DNA of 64,000 nucleotides from assembly GCF_003048575.1 (NCBI RefSeq), contig NZ_PIRZ01000001.1, positions 62,001 through 126,000 on the forward strand, given 5' to 3'. Shown in pieces: positions 46,728 through 55,735 of the stretch (within the stretch, counting starts at the first letter, position 1; the number at the start of each line of letters is the position of its first letter). Position numbers and translations under genes: made by a program. The stretch comes from Campylobacter concisus. Its GTDB lineage: Bacteria > Campylobacterota > Campylobacteria > Campylobacterales > Campylobacteraceae. The notes beneath the pieces are model-generated. The model did no database searches and was not told the origin of the DNA. It saw only the letters and a program-made list of their open reading frames with translations.

Positions 46728-47558
46728 TTATCTTAAAATTTGAATCTTTGCTTTTGCGCGGAGTTTATCAAAATAATCAGCCATAAGTTTTTCTTGCTCA
46801 CCTTGATAAAGCTCGTTTATAACATTATCCTTAACGTCTGCAAAGCTTGGAGTGTATGAGCCTATTTTTTCCTTTACATAAAACATATCAAAACTATCAG
46901 CGCCTTGTAGTATTTGGGTAAATTCTCCATTATTTGTACCAGCTATGATGGCAGCTAGTCTTGGATCTATGCTCTGATAGTCTAGGCTAAGCTCTTGTGT
47001 TCGTACGCTGTTAAGTAGTGATGGACTTGTTTTTTGAGCTTCTAGCTCTTCTGGATTCTTTGCCCTATAAAGGACCACTTTAGCAGCGCTAAAGACCTTA
47101 AATTTATCAGGATTAGCATCAAAATACATCTTTGCTTTTTGCTCATTTACATTTTTACCAGCTTCAGCCAAGATGCTTTTATAAAGCTTTTCTTGAAGCA
47201 TCTTTTTTTCTATGTTGTTTTTAAACTCCAAAAAGTCCATGCCTTGAGCTTGGATAGAGCTTCTAAACTGCGAATTTGTCATGCCATTTTGCTTTGCGAT
47301 CGATTCGATTCTATCGTTTAGCTCAAATGGCGTTACACTAATGTTTAAATTTTTTATCTGAGCATCTTCGAGCCTATCTCTTATGAGTAAATTTAAAGCA
47401 TCTTGTTCGCTAGCTCTTAGCTGTTCTTTCAAGCTATAAACTTCATAAAGCGTGATTGGTTCGTTCTCTACAATAGCTGCGATACCGTTTATCATCTGAG
47501 CCGAATATAAATTTAAAGCACTTAGCATGCCAGCAGCCAAAAAGAGCAATTTTTTCAT
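46728..47558 (-). CDS. SurA-like periplasmic chaperone/peptidyl-prolyl isomerase
   Basis: The start is placed at the ATG at 47558 (MKKLLFLAAGMLSALNLYSA signal peptide) after AAAGGTTTTATT; the frame from 47603 would put 15 residues before the signal. 276 residues. The N-terminal SurA-type chaperone helices (MINGIAAIVENEPITLYEVY) are followed by one parvulin-like domain (about 160-235) and a C-terminal helix. Corresponds by synteny to Cj1289 of C. jejuni, next to gltX. Assists outer membrane protein folding. Confidence 0.85.
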   Translation of the reverse strand: MKKLLFLAAGMLSALNLYSAQMINGIAAIVENEPITLYEVYSLKEQLRASEQDALNLLIRDRLEDAQIKNLNISVTPFELNDRIESIAKQNGMTNSQFRSSIQAQGMDFLEFKNNIEKKMLQEKLYKSILAEAGKNVNEQKAKMYFDANPDKFKVFSAAKVVLYRAKNPEELEAQKTSPSLLNSVRTQELSLDYQSIDPRLAAIIAGTNNGEFTQILQGADSFDMFYVKEKIGSYTPSFADVKDNVINELYQGEQEKLMADYFDKLRAKAKIQILR

Positions 47559-47628
47559 AATAAAACCTTTATTTAAGTATTTAGTAAATATAATTTTGGG
47601 CAATTATAACATAAAAATAAGGCACAAA

Positions 47629-49008
47629 ATGATAGTTACTAGATTTGCTCCGTCGCCTACTGGATACCTACATATAGGCGGACTTAGGACAGCCCTTTAT
47701 AATTATTTATATGCAAGAGCTAATAATGGAAAATTTTTACTTCGTATCGAAGATACTGACCTAAAACGAAACTCAGAAGAGGCCACGCAAGCCATAAAAG
47801 AGGCATTTGCTTGGTGTAAGCTTGATCACGACGGCGAAGTGACATATCAGTCAAAGAGGTTTGATCTTTACAAAGAGTATGTTAAAAAACTACTTGAAGA
47901 AGGCAAAGCATATAAATGCTATATGAGCAAGGATGAGCTTGAGGAGCTTAGAGCCAGCCAAGAGGCTAGAAAAGAGCGCCCAAAATATGATAATAGATAT
48001 AGAGATTTTACTGGCACGCCTCCAGCTGGCATCAAGCCAGTCATCCGTATAAAAGCCCCGCTTAGCGGCGAGATCGTCATACACGATGGCATAAAGGGTG
48101 AGGTTAAATTTAAGGTTGAAGACATATTAGATGACTTCATCATCGCAAGAAGCGACGGTACACCGACCTATAACTTCACGGTCGTAATAGACGACGCACT
48201 AATGGGTGTAACGGACGTCATCCGCGGCGATGATCATCTCTCAAATACCCCAAAACAGATCGTTCTTTACGAGGCACTTGGCTTTAAGGTACCAAAATTT
48301 TATCACGTCGCTATGATAAACGGCGAGGATGGCAAAAAGCTTAGTAAAAGACATGGCGCGACTGACGTTATGGAGTATAAAAAGATGGGCTACTTGCCTG
48401 AAGCGCTCTTAAATTTTCTTGTTCGTCTTGGCTGGAGCCACGGCGATGATGAGATTTTTACTATTGAGGATATGCTTAAATACTTTAATCCAAACGATAT
48501 CAACAAAAGCTCAAGCACCTACAACGCTCAAAAGCTTGACTGGCTAAATTCTCATTACATAAAGACTTTGCCTTATGAGAGACTAGCTCATGATATGCTT
48601 GAGTTTGGCGTAGATTTTAAGGCCTTGGCAAAGGGTGAGTTACTGTTAAATTCGCTCCGTGAGAGGTCAAAGACATTAATCGAGATGGCAAACAGCGCAA
48701 ATGCGATCATCAACGCTCCAAAAAGCTACGATGAGAAAGCATGGGCTAAATTTATAAATGAAAATAGCAAAGAAATTTTGGCTAAATTTGCTCAAATTTT
48801 AGATCGTGACCTTGACGCAAAGGGCTATGAGGAGCTAACAAATAAATTTTTAGAGCAAAATGGCTTAAAACTAAAAGACTTAGCCCAGGCTCTAAGGATA
48901 GCGCTAACTGGCTCAAGCGTGAGTCCAAGCATATTTGAAGTGCTTGAAGTAGTGGGCAGTAGCGAGACGAAAAATAGAATACAAAATTTATTAAAGGAAG
49001 AAAAATGA
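47629..49008 (+). CDS. gltX: glutamyl-tRNA synthetase
   Basis: The start is at the ATG at 47629 ([20 protein letters not shown]) after AAGGCACAAA; the frame from 47527 overlaps the divergent gene and adds no domain. 459 residues. The HIGH region is [12 protein letters not shown] and the KMSKS-like motif is [12 protein letters not shown]. Class I enzyme charging tRNA with glutamate. Epsilonproteobacteria carry two GltX enzymes, one of which mischarges tRNA-Gln for the amidotransferase; which this is cannot be settled here. Overlaps the malic enzyme start by four bases. Confidence 0.95.
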   Translation: MIVTRFAPSPTGYLHIGGLRTALYNYLYARANNGKFLLRIEDTDLKRNSEEATQAIKEAFAWCKLDHDGEVTYQSKRFDLYKEYVKKLLEEGKAYKCYMSKDELEELRASQEARKERPKYDNRYRDFTGTPPAGIKPVIRIKAPLSGEIVIHDGIKGEVKFKVEDILDDFIIARSDGTPTYNFTVVIDDALMGVTDVIRGDDHLSNTPKQIVLYEALGFKVPKFYHVAMINGEDGKKLSKRHGATDVMEYKKMGYLPEALLNFLVRLGWSHGDDEIFTIEDMLKYFNPNDINKSSSTYNAQKLDWLNSHYIKTLPYERLAHDMLEFGVDFKALAKGELLLNSLRERSKTLIEMANSANAIINAPKSYDEKAWAKFINENSKEILAKFAQILDRDLDAKGYEELTNKFLEQNGLKLKDLAQALRIALTGSSVSPSIFEVLEVVGSSETKNRIQNLLKEEK

Positions 49009-50258
49009 CACATGTAACTAAAGAAGAAGCACTAAACTACCACATAGGCGGTAAGATTGAGATAAAGGTAAAGACGCCCTGCGAGACATCAAGAGACCTT
49101 TCAATGGCCTATACGCCTGGCGTTGCAGAGCCTTGCAAAGAGATAGAAGCTGATAATGAACTAGCTTATAAATATACAAATAAAGCAAATCTGGTAGCCG
49201 TTATCACAGATGGCACAGCTGTTCTTGGGCTTGGCGACATCGGTGCTATCGCTGGCAAGCCAGTTATGGAAGGAAAGTCAGTCTTATTTAAAAAATTTGC
49301 AAACGTTGATGCCTTTGACATCGAGCTAGACGAGCATGATCCAGATAAGATCGTTGAGATTTGCAAGGCTCTTGCTCCGACATTTGGTGGTATAAATTTA
49401 GAAGATATCCGTGCTCCAAAGTGCTTTGAGATCGAGAGAAAGCTTCAAGAAGCAGTCGATATCCCAGTCATGCACGACGATCAGCACGGCACAGCGATGA
49501 TAACAAGCGCTGGTATGATAAATGCGATGGAAATTTCTGGCAAAGATATATCTAAGATAAAAATCGTAGTTAGCGGCGCAGGTGCAGCTGGTATTGCATG
49601 CGCGAAGATGTATAAAGCGCTTGGTGCAAAACACATCGTGATGATAGATAGTAAAGGCGTAATTCACTCAAAAAGAACAGATCTAACGCCTGAAAAGGTA
49701 GAGTTCGCGCTTGAAACTGAGGACAGAACTCTAGCTGATGCGATGAATGGCGCTGATATGTTTTTAGGTCTTAGTAAGCCTGGTGTTCTTACAAAAGAGA
49801 TGGTCGCATCTATGAATAAAGAGCCTATAATTTTTGCTCTTGCAAATCCAGTGCCTGAAATTTATCCAGAGGATGTTGAGGCTGTAAGAAGTGACGTTAT
49901 GATGGGTACAGGCAGAAGCGACTATCCTAACCAAGTAAATAACGTTTTAGGCTTTCCATTCATCTTTAGAGGTGCGCTTGACGTTAGAGCTAAAAAGATC
50001 ACTGAAAATATGAAAATGGCTGCGGCTAGAGCGCTTGCACAGCTTGCAAAAGAGCCAGTACCAGCTGAAGTTTTAAAAGCAAGTGGCGTTAGCGAGCTAA
50101 AATTTGGCAAAGAGTACATCATCCCAAAACCATTTGATAAACGCGTGCTAACAGCAGTCGCTCCAGCAGTTGCAAAAGCTGCTGTTGAAGATGGCGTAGC
50201 GAGAGTAAAAGATTTTGATGTTGAGGCTTACAAAGCCAAACTTGCAAAAGGATTTTAA
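49005..50258 (+). CDS. maeB: NAD(P)-dependent malic enzyme
   Basis: 417 residues, the short single-domain bacterial malic enzyme without the phosphotransacetylase-like extension of E. coli MaeB. Segments: [32 protein letters not shown] (Lys/Asp active-site region), [12 protein letters not shown]-type [14 protein letters not shown], Rossmann [15 protein letters not shown] and [15 protein letters not shown]. Oxidatively decarboxylates malate to pyruvate. Cotranscribed with gltX; a terminator follows immediately. Confidence 0.93.
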   Translation: MTHVTKEEALNYHIGGKIEIKVKTPCETSRDLSMAYTPGVAEPCKEIEADNELAYKYTNKANLVAVITDGTAVLGLGDIGAIAGKPVMEGKSVLFKKFANVDAFDIELDEHDPDKIVEICKALAPTFGGINLEDIRAPKCFEIERKLQEAVDIPVMHDDQHGTAMITSAGMINAMEISGKDISKIKIVVSGAGAAGIACAKMYKALGAKHIVMIDSKGVIHSKRTDLTPEKVEFALETEDRTLADAMNGADMFLGLSKPGVLTKEMVASMNKEPIIFALANPVPEIYPEDVEAVRSDVMMGTGRSDYPNQVNNVLGFPFIFRGALDVRAKKITENMKMAAARALAQLAKEPVPAEVLKASGVSELKFGKEYIIPKPFDKRVLTAVAPAVAKAAVEDGVARVKDFDVEAYKAKLAKGF

Positions 50259-50260
50259 AT

Positions 50261-50290
50261 TTTAGCCCAAATTTTGGGCTAAACTCTTTT
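50261..50290 (+). terminator. terminator of gltX-maeB
   Basis: TTTAGCCCAA (50261-50270) pairs with TTGGGCTAAA (50274-50283), ten perfect bases with a three-base loop, then CTCTTTTTGG. Confidence 0.85.
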
Positions 50291-50342
50291 TGGCATTTTG
50301 TAAAGATAAACCCTGTAAAAATAGTAAATTTAAGGATAAAAA

Positions 50343-50969
50343 ATGCAAAACGTGAAGCTCATCTCGCACCCACTGATCGAGCATAAATTAACCATTCTAC
50401 GTGATAAAAATACCCAGCCTTTTCAGTTTCGCATGCTAGTTGATGAGATCAGCTACCTTATGATCTTTGAAGCGACTAGAAATTTAAAGGTAAAAGATGT
50501 CAAAGTCCAAACCCCAGTTGCGGTGGCAAATGCAAAGAGACTTACTACAAAAGTGATGATATGTCCTATTTTAAGGGCTGCTCTTGGTATGCTTGATAGT
50601 GTCTTTACTATCATCCCAGATGCGAGTGTGGGCTTTTTGGGTTTTCAGCGAAACGAAGAGACCGCTCAGGCTGAGTTTTTCTACGCAAAGCTTCCAAAAG
50701 ACGCAAAAGAGCGCATGGCGATCATCATCGATCCTATGTTTGCGACTGGCGGCACGGCGATAGACGCGGTTAAGTTCTTGCGTGAAAAGGGCGTTAAAGA
50801 GATCAAATTTATCTCTATCATCGCCGCACCTGAGGGGTTAAAGAGATTTAGCAAAATTTACCCAGACGTCGAGGTCTATACGGCATCGATTGATGAGAAA
50901 CTAAATGAGAAAAACTATATCGTTCCAGGTCTTGGTGATGCTGGCGATAGAGTTTTTAACACGCTTTAA
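50343..50969 (+). CDS. upp: uracil phosphoribosyltransferase
   Basis: 208 residues. Salvages uracil with PRPP to UMP. Family segments: SHPLIEHKLTILRDKNTQPF, CPILRAALGMLD, the PRPP loop IIDPMFATGGTAIDAV, and YTASIDEKLNEKNYIVPGLGDAGDR. In C. jejuni upp is next to mqnA; here two genes of a ribonuclease/inhibitor pair lie between them. Likely the promoter gene of the following set. Confidence 0.96.
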   Translation: MQNVKLISHPLIEHKLTILRDKNTQPFQFRMLVDEISYLMIFEATRNLKVKDVKVQTPVAVANAKRLTTKVMICPILRAALGMLDSVFTIIPDASVGFLGFQRNEETAQAEFFYAKLPKDAKERMAIIIDPMFATGGTAIDAVKFLREKGVKEIKFISIIAAPEGLKRFSKIYPDVEVYTASIDEKLNEKNYIVPGLGDAGDRVFNTL

Positions 50970-50978
50970 GGGCTAAAT

Positions 50979-51485
50979 TTGAATAAAAGACTTTTGCCAG
51001 CCTTAGTCGCCTTTATCATTGCTATTATTGTTGGCACTTTTTTCTTTTCAAATAATGGTAGTGAAGCAAATAAAAACGCTCAAATTTTACTTGAGCAACT
51101 AAACAAAGAGGGACAAAAGAGCCAGAGTCTCGCAGAAAACGGCTCATACACCTCAAAAGATGAGGTCGCTCTTTATATCTATAAATTTAACAAGCTACCA
51201 AAGAATTTCATAACCAAAAATGAGGCACTTGATCTTGGCTGGGATGCAAAAAGTGGAAATTTATGGCAGATAAGCGGTGGCAAAAGTATCGGCGGAGATA
51301 GATTTTCAAACAGAGAAAAGAGGCTACCTGAAGCTGATGGCAGAAAGTGGTTTGAGTGCGACGTAAACTACAAAGGCGGCAGGCGCGGCGCTGAGAGAAT
51401 TTTATATTCAAACGACGGGCTTATCTACTATACGCCCGATCACTACGAGCATTTTTACCTGCTTTATGAGAAGAGGATGCAATGA
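50979..51485 (+). CDS. barnase-type ribonuclease, exported or membrane-anchored
   Basis: 168 residues from a TTG at 50979, with AAGGG just upstream. A hydrophobic segment (about residues 6-25, LPALVAFIIAIIVG) acts as signal or anchor. The C-terminal domain follows barnase closely: KLPKNFITKNEALDLGW, GKSIGGDRFSNREKRLP, WFECDVNY, GGRRGAERILYS and TPDHYEHF. The equivalents of barnase Lys27, Arg59, Glu73 (catalytic base), Arg83, Arg87 and His102 (catalytic acid) are all present, so an active RNase is expected. The barstar gene overlaps its stop by four bases. Confidence 0.9.
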   Translation: MNKRLLPALVAFIIAIIVGTFFFSNNGSEANKNAQILLEQLNKEGQKSQSLAENGSYTSKDEVALYIYKFNKLPKNFITKNEALDLGWDAKSGNLWQISGGKSIGGDRFSNREKRLPEADGRKWFECDVNYKGGRRGAERILYSNDGLIYYTPDHYEHFYLLYEKRMQ

Positions 51486-51754
51486 AAAGCGTGATCTTAG
51501 ATGCCAAAAAGATGGCTGAAAAAGAGAAGATGCATGAGTATTTTGCTAAGAAATTTAACCTGCCAGAGTACTACGGCAAAAATTTAGACGCGCTCTTTGA
51601 CTGCCTTTGCGAGATAAATGAGCCAACGCTTATAAAGCTAAAAAATGAAAATGCTTTGGATAATGGTATGAAAGAGAGCTTAACTCAGCTATTTCGCGAC
51701 GTTTGCAACGAAAACGAGATGGTTAAATTTGAGCTTGTAAAAGATGAAAAATGA
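51482..51754 (+). CDS. barstar-family ribonuclease inhibitor
   Basis: 90 residues matching barstar: FNLPEYYGKNLDALFDCLCE carries the aspartates equivalent to barstar Asp35 and Asp39 that plug the barnase active site, and a second acidic helix follows. No signal peptide, so it acts in the cytoplasm and would neutralise barnase before export. Translationally coupled on both sides: ATGA overlap with barnase upstream and with mqnA downstream. Confidence 0.9.
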   Translation: MKSVILDAKKMAEKEKMHEYFAKKFNLPEYYGKNLDALFDCLCEINEPTLIKLKNENALDNGMKESLTQLFRDVCNENEMVKFELVKDEK

Positions 51755-52431
51755 TATTTGGAAAGATTGATTATCTAAATTTACTCCCATTTCACGTATT
51801 TTTAAAATCAGCCCCACTAAGCTCTCAGATAAAAAAGGCGATCGAGTTTAAAAAGGGCGTGCCAAGCAAGCTAAATAGGGCGCTAAACGCTAGAAAGATC
51901 GACGCCGCGGTGATCTCAAGCATAGCTAGCAAAAAGGCAAATTTAAAGAAGCTAAATTTTGGAATAGTCGCCAAAAAAGATGTAAAAAGCGTGCTTGTGC
52001 GCAAGAACTCAGCCCCAAAGCCAGATCCTGCCTCAGCCAGCTCAAACGCCCTGGCCAAGGTGCTTAAACTAAATGGCGAGGTGATCATAGGCGACAGGGC
52101 GCTAAAGGCATACTTAAGCGAGGGCAAAGAGTACTTTTATGATCTTGGCAAAATTTGGCACGAAAAGACAAATTTGCCCTTTGTTTTTGGTAGATTTTCT
52201 TACGTAAAAAATGGCTCGTTCTACAAAAAACTGGTCGCAAAATTTTTGCAAAAAAACGTAAAGATCCCAAACTATATCTTAGCCCAGTATGCTAAAAGCC
52301 GCGACATAAACGAGCAAGATATCAAGTGGTATCTTAAATTTATAAGCTACAAAATAGGTCCAAAAGAGCAAAAATCACTCCAAAAATTTTTTAAAGAAAA
52401 TAGACTATTAAAAGCAGCAAAAAAGAATTAA
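51751..52431 (+). CDS. mqnA: chorismate dehydratase of the futalosine menaquinone pathway
   Basis: 226 residues. MqnA dehydrates chorismate to 3-[(1-carboxyvinyl)oxy]benzoate, the first step of the futalosine route used by Campylobacter. N-terminal GKIDYLNLLPFHVFL and GVPSKLNRALNARKIDAAVISS are diagnostic; VIIGDRALKAYL and YDLGKIWHEKTNLPFVFGRF are the conserved second-lobe segments. Supplies the menaquinone used by formate dehydrogenase and the oxidases. Overlaps the barstar stop. Confidence 0.9.
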   Translation: MIFGKIDYLNLLPFHVFLKSAPLSSQIKKAIEFKKGVPSKLNRALNARKIDAAVISSIASKKANLKKLNFGIVAKKDVKSVLVRKNSAPKPDPASASSNALAKVLKLNGEVIIGDRALKAYLSEGKEYFYDLGKIWHEKTNLPFVFGRFSYVKNGSFYKKLVAKFLQKNVKIPNYILAQYAKSRDINEQDIKWYLKFISYKIGPKEQKSLQKFFKENRLLKAAKKN

Positions 52432-52470
52432 ATCTAAAGCTGCTTAGCAACTTCCAAGAAACTTTTAAAT

Positions 52471-53070
52471 TTAGTGATGCATATGCATATTAGTTGAGTT
52501 ATCATAGCTCATATTTTGCATCATCATCTTGTGGTGATCGTGCATCGGCGTATCTGCTGGCATATTCATTTGCATATTCATATGCACATCCATCGCGCCG
52601 TTTTCAGCCTTGTAGCCTGTTATGGTAGGACCAACCATGCCAAGTATCATCGCGACGTATCCGACGATTAAAAAGAATATGAGCAGGCAAAAGTGAAGCT
52701 TTAGTTTTGCCTTTTCGCTTGCGTTTTTATAGATCAAATTTAGCTCTAAAAGGGCGATGCCAAGAAGTGGGATGACGCCGATGAGATATGAGTAGATAGC
52801 GATGACATCGGCATATCCACGCCATTTTATAGATGGATAAATTTTTGCTAAAAAATAGATCACAAGAGCTGTAAAATAGACCCCAAGCACTATGCCAACA
52901 AATTTACTAACAGCTTTAAAGCCAGCATTTTTGCCGCTATCCATGTGATACATCGTGAAAAACTCCATCGCCACTAAAAGCTCAGCAAGCCCCATAGGTA
53001 TCACCATGTAGAGGATTAGATTGTAAGGTTGATCAAGTGATAAAAGCTCCATGTAGTGTGTCATTACCAT
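52471..53070 (-). CDS. membrane protein with His/Met-rich C-terminal tail (DUF6803-like)
   Basis: 199 residues. Roughly five transmembrane helices occupy residues 15-155. The last 40 residues are exceptionally rich in Met and His (VHMNMQMNMPADTPMHDHHK, then MMMQNM, ending NMHMHH), a composition found in copper- or silver-binding tails. The membrane part looks like DUF6803-type proteins (memory only). Function unknown; metal binding is inference from the tail. Monocistronic. Confidence 0.7.
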   Translation of the reverse strand: MVMTHYMELLSLDQPYNLILYMVIPMGLAELLVAMEFFTMYHMDSGKNAGFKAVSKFVGIVLGVYFTALVIYFLAKIYPSIKWRGYADVIAIYSYLIGVIPLLGIALLELNLIYKNASEKAKLKLHFCLLIFFLIVGYVAMILGMVGPTITGYKAENGAMDVHMNMQMNMPADTPMHDHHKMMMQNMSYDNSTNMHMHH

Positions 53071-53201
53071 TGTAAATTCTTTGTAAAATTTTAAAAAAAT
53101 TTACTACCAAGGGACTAAGATAGTTAAAAAATATTAAGAATAGTTGCGGTATTTAAGCGGATGTTAAATTTACTCCTAGCCAGGCTAAGAGTAAATTTAA
53201 G

Positions 53202-53915
53202 CTAGTCTTTAAACTCGTGTGAGATGACTGGAGAAAATTCTTCCCAATGAAGTTTGGTTTTAAATGTTGGCATCTTACTTTGAAATGGTTCTTTCTTAAG
53301 TGCCGCCATAGCGACACTATCGCCTTTTGGTTTAGCTGGTGCTTCTACGTTTAGTATAGAGCGTTCAAGATCGATGAAATCTTTTAAAATAATAGTATAT
53401 GATTTAAAGAAATTTGCCTCTTTGTGAGCTGAAAGTAGCTGAGAAAACTCATCTACAAATAAATTTAAAGTTTCAGAAAATAGCTTATTGCTAATATTTC
53501 TTGCATCATCAAACTCATCTTTTAAAAATGTAGCCATCGCTAAAAATATAAATCCAACGTAGTCCTCGCTATCTTTGCAAAGCTCGCTATCACGTCTATA
53601 TGGGCTTAGTTTTAAACATTCAATAACCCTAAGCCTAGCTGCTCCGTTATCTCTGCCCTCTTCATAAAATGAAGCGCTTAAGGGGATATTTGTAAAGCCA
53701 AAAAGAACGTCATTTTGTTCTTTTGAAAATTCTTCAAAGCTAAATTTATCTAAATTTTTAAATGCAGCATCACTATCCTCGCTTAAAGGATTTGCGCTTA
53801 AGTATCTTAACTGCTCTTTCCACCTTGCATATTTCTCATCATTTGTGTAAAAAAACATAGGATATGCTAGAAATTCGTAAAAATATGATCTTGCTTTTAT
53901 GATGTTTTTATCCAT
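53202..53915 (-). CDS. TorD-family redox enzyme chaperone
   Basis: 237 residues, all-helical. Segments such as SYFYEFLAYPMFFYTNDEKY, the Y-E-x-GR-like SFYEEGRDNGAARLRVIECL and the EDYVGFIFLAMATFLKDEF (E-P-D-H-type region) fit TorD/DmsD-like chaperones that fold and proofread molybdoenzymes before Tat export. C. jejuni carries a similar gene near fdhA. Partner to the Fe-S protein upstream, whose stop it overlaps by 8 bases. FdhA is the likely client. Confidence 0.75.
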   Translation of the reverse strand: MDKNIIKARSYFYEFLAYPMFFYTNDEKYARWKEQLRYLSANPLSEDSDAAFKNLDKFSFEEFSKEQNDVLFGFTNIPLSASFYEEGRDNGAARLRVIECLKLSPYRRDSELCKDSEDYVGFIFLAMATFLKDEFDDARNISNKLFSETLNLFVDEFSQLLSAHKEANFFKSYTIILKDFIDLERSILNVEAPAKPKGDSVAMAALKKEPFQSKMPTFKTKLHWEEFSPVISHEFKD

Positions 53916-55581
53916 TTAATAAATCCTCTTTCATCGCGTTTATTTGGGCTTGAACCATTAGTTTGGCCTTACAGTCAGCACAGCAGTAAAGCGCTTTTAT
54001 CTTGACCCTATCGTTGCCAAATCTTGGTTGCATTATAGTTGCGATCTTTTCGACCGCTTTTTTAGTCGCAAACTCTTTTCCGCACTCAACGCAGGCAAAA
54101 AGCTCATCTCGTGCTAGCTCATTATATGTAAAAAACTCAGGCTTAAGAGAAATTTTTCCAACTTCAAGGCTTATGGTATCTTTTTCAGCACAGCTTAGTT
54201 CGCAGTATCCGCAAGCTGTACAGACGCTTGGATTAAATAAAATCGAATTTGTCTTTTTATCAGCCACTAGCGCACTTACGTTACAAGCGCCAACGCAACT
54301 TAGACAAAGCGTACAGCTATCAGTGTTTATCTTGACATCGCCGTATCTTATCATCTCGCCGCTTTTTACCACGCCAAGATCTTCGCTGCCTACTAAAAAC
54401 TCAAGCCTTTTTGCAAAAATTTCTCTTTTTGGCAAGGCATATTCGTTTATAGTGTGTTGTGAGTCAGCTATAAATTTTGCTTTTTTGAGCGCATCTTCAA
54501 GCTCATTTTTATCTTTAGCGTGATAGATCGCCGTCTCTTTAAATTTAAGCTCATAAATTTGATTTAAGATGCTAATAGCGTCTTTTTCGCCTTTGCCAAG
54601 AGTTTTGCTAAATAAAATCACACTCGCACCACTTTCTTGAAGGAGTGTCAAAAAGTGCGTTTGGCTTAGAAAATGTGCAGCTGAAATGGCAAAAGGTAGG
54701 ACATTTTCTGGTAGGCTAACTCTAAGATCTTCTAAATTTATCTCTTCAGGCACAATGAGTGCAATCTTGCCTTTATAAAGCTTTGCCACAGCGGCAAATG
54801 AGCTTTGTGGCATTAGAGTATAATCAAGTGCGCCGCTAGGGCAGACGCTGATACAGTTTCCGCAGTTTGTGCAGTCTATCTGTGAAAAGACAAGGTGCTT
54901 TGTTTCATCCTCTTTTAATATCGCAACCGTTGGGCAAACTTCGGCACAACGACCGCAAATTTCAGTCCTGCGCTCGTGATACTGGCATATTGACGAGTCA
55001 TACTGCGTAAAGCTTTTGTATCTAAATTTTGGAGTTTTTTCATTTAAAATTTTAAGCACAGCTTCGTCTTTTAGCCAAGATATTTCGTAACAGCCGCTTT
55101 GCTTTAGCATATAATCCCTTGCGTTTTCAACCAAGAAAAAGTCGCAATCAACTTCAAATTCGTCGTTTGCTCTAAGTACTAAAACGCTTAGCTCACCAGC
55201 CGCACCGTATATAAATTTTACTTCAAAGTGCGTGAGTTCAATGACTTTGTAGCCATTTTCTTTTAGTAAATTTGCTAGCTCTTCGCGGCCTGAGTTGCTA
55301 ACTATTACGACATTTTTGCCAACCTCTTTTTCATAGTCGACATCCTTTGCCATGTCAAATGCAGTTGCTCTTGCTTCATAAAGTAAAAGTGTATTTTTAG
55401 CTTTTTCTAAGACGCTTGCGGTTGTGTTTTTTAGGTAAAAATTTATCTCAGGTGCGATGACATTTGCTTTTAGCTTTGGTGAGTTTGAGACTAGATAGTC
55501 GCCATTTTCATTATTGATCTCTATTTGTTCATTTAGCATCAAAGTATCGTCAAAATCGTTATAAAAGCCAAATTCTTTCAT
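53908..55581 (-). CDS. polyferredoxin-like 4Fe-4S protein of the formate dehydrogenase region
   Basis: The start is set at the ATG at 55581 after AGGAGAAACA. About 557 residues. Two pairs of 4Fe-4S motifs: CGRCAEVCPT and CTNCGNCISVCPSGA (about 215-255), then CTLCLSCVGACNVSA and CTACGYCELSCAEKD (about 420-470). A C-terminal Cys-pair module (FACVECGKEF ... YCCADCKAKL) resembles a zinc ribbon. Related to the conserved Fe-S proteins encoded with TorD-like genes beside fdhA in Campylobacter; likely an electron carrier or maturation factor. Divergent from selA. Confidence 0.7.
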   Translation of the reverse strand: MKEFGFYNDFDDTLMLNEQIEINNENGDYLVSNSPKLKANVIAPEINFYLKNTTASVLEKAKNTLLLYEARATAFDMAKDVDYEKEVGKNVVIVSNSGREELANLLKENGYKVIELTHFEVKFIYGAAGELSVLVLRANDEFEVDCDFFLVENARDYMLKQSGCYEISWLKDEAVLKILNEKTPKFRYKSFTQYDSSICQYHERRTEICGRCAEVCPTVAILKEDETKHLVFSQIDCTNCGNCISVCPSGALDYTLMPQSSFAAVAKLYKGKIALIVPEEINLEDLRVSLPENVLPFAISAAHFLSQTHFLTLLQESGASVILFSKTLGKGEKDAISILNQIYELKFKETAIYHAKDKNELEDALKKAKFIADSQHTINEYALPKREIFAKRLEFLVGSEDLGVVKSGEMIRYGDVKINTDSCTLCLSCVGACNVSALVADKKTNSILFNPSVCTACGYCELSCAEKDTISLEVGKISLKPEFFTYNELARDELFACVECGKEFATKKAVEKIATIMQPRFGNDRVKIKALYCCADCKAKLMVQAQINAMKEDLLNG

Positions 55582-55735
55582 TGTTTCTCCTATTATCAAA
55601 AACGTACTTATTTTAATATTAATGGGATTAATGGACTCTGAATTTTATATGTTCCTTTTTGCTCTAAGGTTTAATTTATAATATTTTTTATGTTAAAATC
55701 ACGGCTTGGTAAAACTAACTTACTAGGAGCACGAA

